From assembly GCA_036378535.1 (NCBI GenBank), contig DASUWH010000074.1:58869-122868 (forward strand): a stretch of DNA of 64,000 nucleotides. Reading direction: 5' to 3'. This DNA comes from Gp1-AA122 sp036378535 (GTDB lineage Bacteria > Acidobacteriota > Terriglobia > Terriglobales > Acidobacteriaceae). Under the pieces are notes generated by a model. That model was not told the origin of the DNA and ran no database searches. It was given only the letters and a program-made list of their open reading frames with translations. Below, piece by piece: positions 53,634-60,990 of the stretch; positions within the stretch are counted from its first letter, which is position 1, and each line of letters opens with the position of its first letter. The translations under genes and the position numbers were made by a program.

Positions 53634-54641
53634 TTACAAAGATCGACTCGACTCTTCGGCCAGGTTGGCATCCACGATTGCCAACGCATGCTTACCCTGC
53701 ACGTAATTGACATCCGTGATCCCCAGCAGGCTGCGCAGCTGGCCGTCGGGGACTTTCATCGGTCCAGGCGAATCAGCTTTGCCAGGAGCCGGCTGGACGA
53801 AGGCCGTCGAATAGGCGGTGTGGAAAGTGACATTGCCTTCCACCTTTTGCATTGTCTGGTGAATGTGACCGTTCAAAACAGTCACTGAGCCGAATCGCTT
53901 TAGATACGAAAGCGCCTGCGCGCTGTCCTCAGTCCCCCATCCCCATTGCGGGTAGATCGTCCAGAGTGGGATGTGTGCAAACACTACAACGGGCGTGCTC
54001 GATTTCAGATGTTTGACATCGTCTTCGAGCCATTCGAGCTGTTCTTTGCCGAGCGTGCCAAGACCCCCGGCCTTGAGGTTCATTACATTGACAAGGCCGA
54101 TGAAGTGGACACCATTCTTGTCGAAGCTGTACCAACCTTGGCCTTTGGAGATCTTCGCGTAGCGCTCGCGGAACATTTTCCCGTCATCGTTCAGAACATC
54201 GTGCTCTCCGGGCACGAAGAAGATCTCTTTGTTGGTGGCCTTCAGTATCTGATCAACGTTGTCGAATTCCTCGGGATTGGAAAGATGGCTGATGTCGCCC
54301 GTGTGCAGAATGAACTCGGGTGGGTTCGGCAGAGCGTTGATCTTGTCTACCGCTGCCTTAAGCGTGCCCACGACATCCGGGTTCGCTGGTTTATTGAATC
54401 CCATGTGGCTGTCGCTGATCTGCACAAAACTCAGCCCACCCGTTTTGTGGGACTTCGTCGCGGAAGCCATTTGGGATCCGAGGGCAAAGGACTTCAGCAC
54501 TCCGCCTTGAATTACGCACAGCGCGCCGGTGCCGGCCCATGCCATACATTTCAGAAAACCCCGGCGGTCGATTCCGTCACGATTGTGGTCGTGCTTGATA
54601 GAGCCGCCAGAAGCCTTGTGGAAAAGGTCTGTTTTCGACAT
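53634..54641 (-). CDS. Tat-exported calcineurin-like metallophosphoesterase
   Basis: A 335-residue protein; the twin-arginine motif IDRRGFLKCMAWAGTGAL lies about 24 residues in. Metal-binding motifs in order: QISDSHMG (D-x-H), LHTGDIS (GD), VPGEHDV (GEHD in place of GNHD), VFAHIPLW (H) and NGHIHQT (GHxH). Hydrolysis of a phosphoester in the periplasm is expected. First gene of the run that continues with cupredoxin, DUF2231 and ferritin-like genes; diverges from an ECF sigma gene. Confidence 0.9.
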   Translation of the reverse strand: MSKTDLFHKASGGSIKHDHNRDGIDRRGFLKCMAWAGTGALCVIQGGVLKSFALGSQMASATKSHKTGGLSFVQISDSHMGFNKPANPDVVGTLKAAVDKINALPNPPEFILHTGDISHLSNPEEFDNVDQILKATNKEIFFVPGEHDVLNDDGKMFRERYAKISKGQGWYSFDKNGVHFIGLVNVMNLKAGGLGTLGKEQLEWLEDDVKHLKSSTPVVVFAHIPLWTIYPQWGWGTEDSAQALSYLKRFGSVTVLNGHIHQTMQKVEGNVTFHTAYSTAFVQPAPGKADSPGPMKVPDGQLRSLLGITDVNYVQGKHALAIVDANLAEESSRSL

Positions 54642-54688
54642 CCGTGGTTTCCTCCGATTCAGGGATTAGGCCGCCCACATCGCAAGAT

Positions 54689-55080
54689 GCAGGTGGCGCG
54701 AACGTCAGCCGTTCTCGTTCTCGCCACCTGTCAGGACGTGCTACACCTGCATAGACCGGTATGGGGTGTGTTTTATTCCTTTGGGATTACATTTCTTAGA
54801 ACAGACGCGGACGGGAGAAGTTCGTTTTCGCCATTCGTGTTTTTCTCATCCAGTTAATGCCATCGACATCACTGGCATCAGGCGACGCGAGCAGTGCCCG
54901 AGTTCTGGCGTCTGGCTCGCGCCGCCTGTCAGGGACGTGCTACACCTGCGTAAACCGCAGTTGGGCAGGTTTTGTTCCACCCGAGCCTCTTTGTATACGC
55001 AGACTCAGACAAGGGAATAAAATGCCGCTTGTCGGAGTCTTATTTACAGGACAGTTAGTCAGGACGTGCTGCACGTGCAG
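54689..55080. repeat. Repeated hairpin-plus-conserved-block units upstream of the ECF sigma gene
   Basis: Unit 1: CAGGTGGCG (54690-54698) pairs with CGCCACCTG (54722-54730), followed by TCAGGACGTGCTACACCTGC. Unit 2, 198 bases later: CAGGCGACGCGAGC (54879-54892) pairs with GCTCGCGCCGCCTG (54915-54928), followed by TCAGGGACGTGCTACACCTG. Unit 3 at 55059: TCAGGACGTGCTGCACGTGC without hairpin, overlapping the sigma start. The stems differ in sequence but keep pairing. They fill the 424-bp gap between the divergent genes; no ORF is seen. Confidence 0.65.
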
Positions 55081-55590
55081 GAAAAAGATCGGTTTGAACA
55101 ACTTGTGTTGCCCCATGTCGACAGCGCCGTCAATCTGGCTCGATGGCTGCTGCGCAACCGTGACGACGCCGAGGATGTGGTCCAAGAAGCCATGCTGCGC
55201 GCCTACCGTTTCTTTGAACGGTTTCACGGAGGCGACGCGCGGGCCTGGTTGCTGCAGATCGTTCGCAACACCTGCTACAGCTGGTTGGAGAAGAATCGCG
55301 CATCGGAATTGACGACCGAATTCGATGAGGAACTGCACCAACGTCCCTCCCCTAATCCGGAGACTCTGGCTAGCCAAGCAGACGAGCGGCAGCGGTTAAA
55401 GGAGGCGTTGGAGTTGCTGGCCCCGCGCGCGCGCGAGGTGATCGTGCTCAGAGAACTGGAAGATTGCTCCTACAAAGAGATCGCGGAGATCACCGGAATT
55501 CCAATTGGAACGGTTATGTCGACCTTGTCCCGAGCTCGCGAGCGGCTGCAGCGAATCTTGAGCGGTGCCAGGGCAAAGGAGGCGTCATGA
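55066..55590 (+). CDS. ECF-family RNA polymerase sigma factor
   Basis: About 174 residues. GTG starts at 55066 or 55075; the second has AGGA at a better distance. Region 2: LARWLLRNRDDAEDVVQEAM and LRAYRFFERFHGGDARAWLL. Region 4: ALELLAPRAREVIVLRELED and SYKEIAEITGIPIGTVMSTL. The GTG lies in the third copy of the upstream repeated block. The anti-sigma gene follows with an ATGA overlap, so activity is controlled by that membrane protein. Targets may include the divergent periplasmic redox operon, which is inference from position. Confidence 0.93.
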   Translation: MLHVQEKDRFEQLVLPHVDSAVNLARWLLRNRDDAEDVVQEAMLRAYRFFERFHGGDARAWLLQIVRNTCYSWLEKNRASELTTEFDEELHQRPSPNPETLASQADERQRLKEALELLAPRAREVIVLRELEDCSYKEIAEITGIPIGTVMSTLSRARERLQRILSGARAKEAS

Positions 55591-56342
55591 GTTGCGAATT
55601 AGCGCAAACTACGGTTCATGGCTATTTCGATGGTGAACTTGACGCCGTGCGAGCCCTGGAATTTGAGCGCCATCTGGAGAATTGCCCGGAATGCCAGGCT
55701 TCTCTCGAATCTATCGAATCTTTACGTACCCGCCTCCGACAGGCGGACTTGCGCGAGCGGGCCTCGCCTCAGCTACGCGAGCGGCTTCACAGGCAACTCA
55801 GGCAGGCTACCGGCGTGGCTCCCGCGCCCGTGATGTCCTCGCTACGAAGATTCTTGATGCCGGCCTTCGCCACTTTGGCCGTAGCGGCAGGGTTCATGAT
55901 TGCCTGGTTCTCGCTGCAGGCACACACGGAGGCAGCGCGAGTCACTGCCGAGCTGATTGATGCTCATGTGCGCTCATTGCAGCCGGGACATTTAACGGAC
56001 GTACTGTCGACCGACCAGCACACAGTAAAGCCGTGGTTTGACGGTAAACTCGACTTTGTCCCACCGGTTTCCGACTTTGCGGGGCAAGGATTTCCCTTGG
56101 TGGGCGGGCGCATCGATGTTGTTGATGGACACAATGTCGCCACGGTGGTCTATGGACGCCGCAAGCACACTATCAACTTGTTCGTGTGGCCGAGTCGGAA
56201 CGCAGAACCGCTTGCCGGGGGTTCTGGATCACGTCAGGGCTATAACTGGGTCATGTGGAGATCAGGCGATATGCAGTTTTGCCTCGTGTCGGATGTTTCC
56301 GCGGCTGACCTTCGTGAACTCGAGGGCCTAATCAAGCGATAA
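55587..56342 (+). CDS. Anti-sigma factor with zinc-finger domain and one membrane helix
   Basis: A 251-residue protein from the ATG at 55587, with GGAGG upstream and ATGA overlap with the sigma gene. N-terminal cytoplasmic ZAS domain has HLENCPEC (His-x3-Cys-x2-Cys) near 32-39. A transmembrane helix follows near 90-112 (MPAFATLAVAAGFMIAWFSL), then a periplasmic domain with VVDGHNVATVVYGRRKHTIN, seen in other anti-sigma proteins of this group. It holds the sigma factor until an envelope signal arrives. Confidence 0.9.
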   Translation: MSCELAQTTVHGYFDGELDAVRALEFERHLENCPECQASLESIESLRTRLRQADLRERASPQLRERLHRQLRQATGVAPAPVMSSLRRFLMPAFATLAVAAGFMIAWFSLQAHTEAARVTAELIDAHVRSLQPGHLTDVLSTDQHTVKPWFDGKLDFVPPVSDFAGQGFPLVGGRIDVVDGHNVATVVYGRRKHTINLFVWPSRNAEPLAGGSGSRQGYNWVMWRSGDMQFCLVSDVSAADLRELEGLIKR

Positions 56343-56479
56343 CTTTTTCCTTTCTCGAGTAATGAATCGGCTTCGGCCATCCCTCTCATTTGTACGTTAT
56401 TGCATCAGCTCGAGACCCCGAATAGGGTGATCTCGGACAATCTCAATCTGGGCGCTGGCTATTCTCGATTCGCGGCTGG

Positions 56480-57280
56480 TCACACTGAGATTTCACCCTC
56501 AAAAACAATAACGGCTTGACTAGTGATGAGCACTTTGCCGTCGACCAGCTCTACGTCCATGAAGCCGGACCGCTGCGATGCTTGAAACGACTTCATCCTG
56601 GTTTTGCCTAACCTTTTGGACCAGTATTTCGCCAGGAACGCTTGAGAACCGCCGGTTACCGGGTCTTCGTTTGTGCCACTCCAGGGCCAAAAATAACGCG
56701 AGTGAAAATCGTAGCCATCGTTGCTCGAAGGCGCTGTGACAAGCACCCCATTGATGGAATCATGCGACCGCAAGAGCGCCGGGAAATCTGGTTCCAGATT
56801 CGCCAGCTCTTGCGGTGAGGCTATCTCCAACAGCAGAATTTTGGTCTGGCGGTTATGAGCGACATTACGGACCGATTTGAGGCCTAATGCTGCGAGCATC
56901 GCCGCCGGAGCCTCTGCCGGATGGGTGTCGTAAATCGGAAAGGTCATAGAGATTTGGTCTCCGCAGGCGCGTACCGCCAGGTCAAGATTATGAATGTTCT
57001 TGAAGTGAACCTCTGGGACGCGATACACGGCAAACACCGCTTTGGCGGAAGCCAGCGTGGCGTGGCCACACAGGGCGATCTCCATTTTCGGGGAGAAATA
57101 CCTGATGGAAAAATGTTGTTTCGAATCGAGCTTGGAAATAAAAGCGGTTTCGGAAAGATTCAGTTCTTGCGCGATGTGTAACATGGTTTCAGCGCTCAAG
57201 GGCGACTCCACAAAGCAAACGCCTGCGGGATTGCCCTTGAAAACCCGGTCTGTAAATGAATCAATGATGAAGGTCTTCAT
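56480..57280 (-). CDS. PhzF-family isomerase/epimerase
   Basis: A 266-residue two-lobed DapF-like protein. The N-terminus DSFTDRVFKGNPAGVCFVES is the PhzF hallmark, with catalytic Glu in LNLSETAFI and the second-lobe motif DPVTGGSQAFLAKYW (usually GSA-like). The reaction is unknown outside phenazine pathways, none of which is present. A methyltransferase fragment lies just upstream on the same strand. Confidence 0.9.
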   Translation of the reverse strand: MKTFIIDSFTDRVFKGNPAGVCFVESPLSAETMLHIAQELNLSETAFISKLDSKQHFSIRYFSPKMEIALCGHATLASAKAVFAVYRVPEVHFKNIHNLDLAVRACGDQISMTFPIYDTHPAEAPAAMLAALGLKSVRNVAHNRQTKILLLEIASPQELANLEPDFPALLRSHDSINGVLVTAPSSNDGYDFHSRYFWPWSGTNEDPVTGGSQAFLAKYWSKRLGKTRMKSFQASQRSGFMDVELVDGKVLITSQAVIVFEGEISV

Positions 57281-57304
57281 GGCTGGACGTATGCATCTCG
57301 CGTT

Positions 57305-57625
57305 TCAGCTGGGTTCCATTCGAATGTCAGAGTTTTTGAGTAGGTAGATAACCCAGGGCGCAATCTTCGTCTCGTTGACCCACGCATAATGTTCATCGCC
57401 GGTAGCCAGGGGCTTACGCGTGGTAATGACGCTGAGACCGGCCCGCCGGTAAACTTCCATATAGTCCTCATCCGTCCACAGGATGTCCTCCGTAGGGCGC
57501 GGGTCGGCGAAGTCAGTGGTGATGATTCGCACCACATCACCGGTCTTTGCTGTTCGATTGCCGGGATAGTCCTTCGTAGAGAATGATGCCCACTCGTCCG
57601 TATAGATTTCAGGAGCCGAAACCAT
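57305..57625 (-). pseudogene. C-terminal fragment of a class I SAM methyltransferase
   Basis: The frame reads VSAPEIYTDEWASFSTKDYP, GDVVRIITTDFADPRPTEDI, LWTDEDYMEVYRRAGLSVI and NETKIAPWVIYLLK, a conserved C-terminal block of class I methyltransferases. Similarity continues a few codons upstream of the only ATG (AGTIVNM) and then ends near 57650, where the divergent aminotransferase begins. The Rossmann SAM-binding part is absent. Considered a 5'-truncated remnant; family assignment from memory of the motif. Confidence 0.5.
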
Positions 57626-57633
57626 ATTGACAA

Positions 57634-58857
57634 TTGTCCCTGCAGCGTTCCGTTCCCCGCGACGTAGGCCTTGATGCGCGGCTCGGGCAACTGCTCCAGT
57701 TGCGGTCGGCTTCCGGAGCTTTGCAACCTGGAGCCGCCGTTCCCAGCTCGGACTTCTACCCGGTTCGCAAGTTGAACCAGATAATCCGCCAGATCATTCG
57801 CGACAATCCGGCACACAGCTGCAGTTATGAGTTTCCCCCTGGGCATGCCGAATTGCGGCGGCAGATTGCGAAACATGCCTCGCGGCAGATCGGAAGGTCG
57901 TCGTGGGAGGAAATTATCGTCACCTCCGGCGCGATGGAAGGCCTGACTCTCTGCCTTCGCGCTGTGGCCAAGGCCGGCGATGTGATCGCCGTTGAAAGCC
58001 CAACTTTTTTCGGAATTCTGCGGCTCATCCAGTCGTTAGGAATGAAACCACTGGAGATTCCGACGAATCCCCGCTCCGGAATGGATCTGAACGTGCTGGA
58101 GCACGCTCTGCGGAAGAAGCGAATCCGTGCCTGCATCATCATCGCAAATTGTCACAATCCACTTGGATACGTGCTCTCCGATGATGTTAAGAGCAATCTG
58201 GCTGAACTGAGCAAGCGATATAAGGCCGCCATCATCGAAGACGATCTTTTTGGCGACGTCGCTTTCGAAGAACCTCGACCGCGCACCATCAAGTCGTACG
58301 ATCGCGAGGGCCTAGTGCTTCTCGTTTCGTCCTTCTGCAAGGTACTAGGCCCCGGCTATCGTTTGGGCTGGGTGCAGGCGGGTCGCTGGCAGTCCACGGT
58401 TGAACAACTGCAGTTCATCAACACAGTTGCCGCACCCTCGTTGCCGCAACAGGTAATCGCAAACTTCCTGGAGTCGGGCGGCTACGAGCGTCATCTGCGG
58501 CGTGTACGGATTTTACTTGCAGATCGCCTGCGGATGGTCAGCCGCGCCATTGCTCAGTATTTTCCTCCGGAGACACGAGTCACTCGTCCGGCAGGAGGAT
58601 TTCTCCTATGGGTCCAACTCCCGCAATCGGTGGATGCGATCACGGTATTTGAGAAGGCGCAGCAACAAAAGATCGGTGTCGTGCCAGGACCAATGTTCTC
58701 GGCAACCGGCCAGTTTGGCAACTGCTTGCGACTGAGTTGCGGGATGCCGTGGTCCCCGCGCGTTGAGCAATCGCTCGTAATTCTGGGCAGCATCGCAGGG
58801 CGGCTGGCGACAGGTAAGGAACGCCGCCACAGCGAGGCTGGGGGCGCAGCGCGGTAG
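57634..58857 (+). CDS. PLP aminotransferase domain of a MocR-type regulator, DNA-binding domain missing
   Basis: 407 codons from a TTG at 57634 (no ATG or ribosome site). The sequence is the aminotransferase half of GntR/MocR regulators: PGAAVPSSDFYPVRKLNQII, YEFPPGHAELRRQIAKHASR, IIVTSGAMEGLTLCLRAVAK, NCHNPLGYVLSDD, IEDDLFGDVAF and PLP-Lys236 in SSFCKVLGPGYRLGW. Full-length relatives have a winged-helix domain and linker of about 80-100 residues before this point; here the upstream DNA is the methyltransferase fragment in the opposite direction. Either a truncated gene or an unusual stand-alone aminotransferase. Confidence 0.7.
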   Translation: MSLQRSVPRDVGLDARLGQLLQLRSASGALQPGAAVPSSDFYPVRKLNQIIRQIIRDNPAHSCSYEFPPGHAELRRQIAKHASRQIGRSSWEEIIVTSGAMEGLTLCLRAVAKAGDVIAVESPTFFGILRLIQSLGMKPLEIPTNPRSGMDLNVLEHALRKKRIRACIIIANCHNPLGYVLSDDVKSNLAELSKRYKAAIIEDDLFGDVAFEEPRPRTIKSYDREGLVLLVSSFCKVLGPGYRLGWVQAGRWQSTVEQLQFINTVAAPSLPQQVIANFLESGGYERHLRRVRILLADRLRMVSRAIAQYFPPETRVTRPAGGFLLWVQLPQSVDAITVFEKAQQQKIGVVPGPMFSATGQFGNCLRLSCGMPWSPRVEQSLVILGSIAGRLATGKERRHSEAGGAAR

Positions 58858-58882
58858 GCGCGAACCCCTGTTCTGGCATTTC

Positions 58883-58969
58883 CCTGTACCCGTCAAGACC
58901 ACACTGTCCTGTACCTGTTCGGGGCACGTCTTTTACCGTACGATATGTGGTACCATGGTACCATGGTAC
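58883..58969. promoter_or_regulatory. Operator-like repeats ahead of the RHH gene
   Basis: CCTGTACC occurs at 58883-58890 and 58908-58915 (25-base period). At 58949-58969 the block GGTACCAT is repeated 2.6 times, forming the palindrome GGTACCATGGTACC that contains the start codon of the RHH gene. The shared GTACC core suggests binding sites, most simply for autoregulation by the encoded RHH protein. TACGAT at 58939-58944 could be the -10 box. Confidence 0.5.
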
Positions 58970-59259
58970 AAAGCAATGCGACCTACCTCGTGGAGCGAAT
59001 TCAGACTGGGGTGCGGATTGAAAAGCGGTTACTGAAAGTACTGAAAGCCCTGGCAGAGTACCGCGACATGAGCCTCGGCGATTTGTTGGAAGGCATAGTC
59101 GTGCACGCGTTCGAAGGCAAGTCCCCTTTTGAGGCAGAGACGCTGTCCCGAATTGGCGAACTCAAAAAGTTCTATGGGCTGGACTTGAGAGCAAGTGCCA
59201 GCCACCAGTTGCGCGAGGTCCATGGCGCGAACAGTAAGACCAGGAGAAAACGGCGATGA
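58963..59259 (+). CDS. Ribbon-helix-helix-like regulatory protein
   Basis: A 98-residue basic protein from the ATG at 58963; an ATG 18 bases upstream adds MWYHGT and is within the operator repeat. The segment GVRIEKRLLKVLKALAEYRD then MSLGDLLEGIVVHAFEG has the strand-helix-helix pattern of MetJ/Arc-type repressors. The C-terminus is Lys/Arg-rich. First gene of a four-gene unit, overlapping the next by ATGA, so it most likely represses its own operon. Confidence 0.65.
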   Translation: MVQSNATYLVERIQTGVRIEKRLLKVLKALAEYRDMSLGDLLEGIVVHAFEGKSPFEAETLSRIGELKKFYGLDLRASASHQLREVHGANSKTRRKRR

Positions 59260-59618
59260 TTACTTTGCATAAGGCAAGTTCGATCGCTTTTTTGCGCTGG
59301 AGCTTAGGTCTAGTCGTCTTATGGGAGTCGTGCCGGTTTGCCGCCTCGCCGGCTTCGATTCATCACCTGCAGCGGATGGGCTTGCCTGTGTGGATCGCAC
59401 CTGTACTCGGCGGAATCGAGGTTGTCGCCAGCGTCATTTTCCTCATTCCGAGGCTGCGCCGAGTTGGTGGTTATTGTCTCCTGGCCATTTTTGCTATTGC
59501 CGCAATGCTGCACATTCTGCACCGGCAATTCGAGATCGGCTCCTTGCTAGTCTACGGCGCGGCCACTCTGGCATGCGTCCACGACAGCCTGCCGCGAGAT
59601 CGTGAGGTGTTATCGTGA
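59256..59618 (+). CDS. DoxX-like small membrane protein
   Basis: A 120-residue protein with four helices (AFLRWSLGLVVLWESCRFAA, GLPVWIAPVLGGIEVVASVI, VGGYCLLAIFAIAAML, GSLLVYGAATLACVH). The pattern is that of DoxX/MauE-type proteins, which serve in membrane redox or thiol chemistry. Starts inside the stop of the RHH gene (ATGA) and ends over the start of the next gene (GTGA). Its tight coupling to a MerB-like gene raises the possibility of a role in organometal or thiol handling, which is inference. Confidence 0.7.
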   Translation: MITLHKASSIAFLRWSLGLVVLWESCRFAASPASIHHLQRMGLPVWIAPVLGGIEVVASVIFLIPRLRRVGGYCLLAIFAIAAMLHILHRQFEIGSLLVYGAATLACVHDSLPRDREVLS

Positions 59619-60052
59619 AAGATCAAGAATTCATTGTCGCTTTTGAGAACTGCAGCCTCGCGAGCGAGGACTTCCACCATGCCGACCACGTCCGCATGGC
59701 TTTTCTGTACGTTTGCCGATTCTCTATCCTGGAGGCGCTCGAACGCTTCTCGCGGGCCCTGCAACGATTTGTTATAGCTAAAGGCAAACCTAACTTGTAC
59801 CACGAGACGATCACATGGGCATTCCTGTTTCTGATTCGCGAACGCCTGGCTCTTCAATCCTCTCGTCAGGGCGGCCGAGAGCCGAATTGGAACGAATTTG
59901 CAACCGAAAACCCGGATCTGTTGAATCGGAAAAGCACCTTGATCCTGAGAGATTATTACTGTGACGAAACGCTAGGGTCTGAGCTGGCGAAAAAGTTCTT
60001 CGTTCTGCCTAACCGCACTCTCGCCGGCCACAACGGAGGAGGCAACCAATGA
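59615..60052 (+). CDS. Conserved protein of unknown function
   Basis: A 145-residue protein with a GTG start overlapping the previous stop. Sequence such as FIVAFENCSLASEDFHHADH, VRMAFLYVCRF, KPNLYHETITWAFLFLIRER and WNEFATENPDLLNRKS is mainly helical, with a conserved-looking FHHADH and YHETITWAF that might bind metal. I have seen similar hypothetical proteins but know no function. Ends with ATGA over the MerB-like gene. Confidence 0.7.
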   Translation: MKDQEFIVAFENCSLASEDFHHADHVRMAFLYVCRFSILEALERFSRALQRFVIAKGKPNLYHETITWAFLFLIRERLALQSSRQGGREPNWNEFATENPDLLNRKSTLILRDYYCDETLGSELAKKFFVLPNRTLAGHNGGGNQ

Positions 60053-60816
60053 GCAGCCATATATTGTTGGGCATCGGCCGGAACATTCAATCTAAGCTGG
60101 ACACTGCTTTTGTGATGAGTGTAAAGGGACTGCCGGCCCGAATGGCCTCGCGTTTAGCCTTCATGTCTCATGACCATCACGCGATACGCGACTTTGTAGT
60201 TCGTGAGCTTCCGAGGCGAGACCGGCCGCTTTCTCCAATTCAGATTGCGCAGGCCACGGGCCTGACTCGCCAAACCGTGTCAGCCATCCTCGCTGAACTC
60301 GAAAGAAATCTGTTTTTCCTGGTACGTAATTCTGAAGGTAATGTGACTTGGGCGTTCCCTGTCACGACCTCACGGACGCCGCATTGCCTGACGTTTTCAA
60401 GCGGAGAGAAGATTTTTGGTGCTTGAGCGGAAGACGCCTTCGCTACATCCTTCGTGCAAGGATGCCTAAGAAGAAAAAAGATGTGGGTCCGGGTGGAATC
60501 GGAGTGCCACCATTGTTCGCGGCCGCTGACGATGCATGTCGATCATCGCCTGCGCTTCCGCGTATTGTCGCGCGGGGCATCACCATTAATCTTCGAGCCC
60601 GACATGAATTGGGACAACTTTCGCGGTGCAAATATCATTCATGACTATTGAAACCAAACCGTCTTCTTCTGGTCAGAAGAACATGCTCGTGAATACCGGC
60701 GCAACCACGAACAACCGGACGGAGCCTATCTCACGCTGGCGCAAGCCGCGTTTGCGGAGCGCTATGCCCAATCAGGATTGTTCGCCGCCAGTCTGGATGG
60801 GCGGCTACAACGGTAA
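60049..60816 (+). CDS. Alkylmercury-lyase (MerB)-like protein with two in-frame UGA codons, candidate double selenoprotein
   Basis: Reading through UGA at 60424-60426 and 60649-60651 gives one 255-residue frame that ends with TAA at 60814. N-terminal winged helix: VRELPRRDRPLSPIQIAQAT, LAELERNLFFLVRNSEGNVT. Then TFSSGEKIFGA-U126-AEDAFA aligns with MerB RRLYAWCALDTL, placing U126 on catalytic Cys96 and Asp129 on Asp99. ESECHHCSRPLTMHV aligns with the Cys117 segment (Cys153). IIHDY-U201-NQTVFFWSEEHA aligns with QSFCCHVHFFAS, placing U201 on Cys159. MerB uses Cys96, Asp99 and Cys159 to break carbon-mercury bonds. ATGA overlap with the previous gene. If not recoded, the product stops at 125 residues with no active site. 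A pseudogene with two nonsense mutations is the alternative. Confidence 0.78.
60446..60464 (+). promoter_or_regulatory. Candidate bacterial SECIS hairpin for the first UGA
   Basis: CATCCTT and AAGGATG form a perfect 7-bp stem with the loop CGTGC. The loop starts 26 bases after UGA 60424-60426, within the 16-37 window described for bacterial SECIS elements, and has G as its second base, as the consensus asks. It lies within the coding frame. Confidence 0.6.
60664..60681 (+). promoter_or_regulatory. Candidate bacterial SECIS hairpin for the second UGA
   Basis: TTCTTCT and AGAAGAA form a perfect 7-bp stem with apical loop GGTC. The loop begins 19 bases after UGA 60649-60651. The E. coli fdhF SECIS has the same GGUC loop, 18 bases after its UGA. 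Within the coding frame (codons VFFWSEE). Confidence 0.7.
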
Positions 60817-60990
60817 TGCTGGAAGGGCGAACAATGTACCTGCTCCCGGGACCCGCCGACACGAATTCGCGGCAAGTTGCTCGACAATTCCTGTCTCTGC
60901 GGTTCCCGCTGAGGGGCGTCGTGAGGACACGAGTGCCCGTTTTCGATGCACGGGTACCTGTACTCCTGATCAGGCGGCACAACACCTCTT

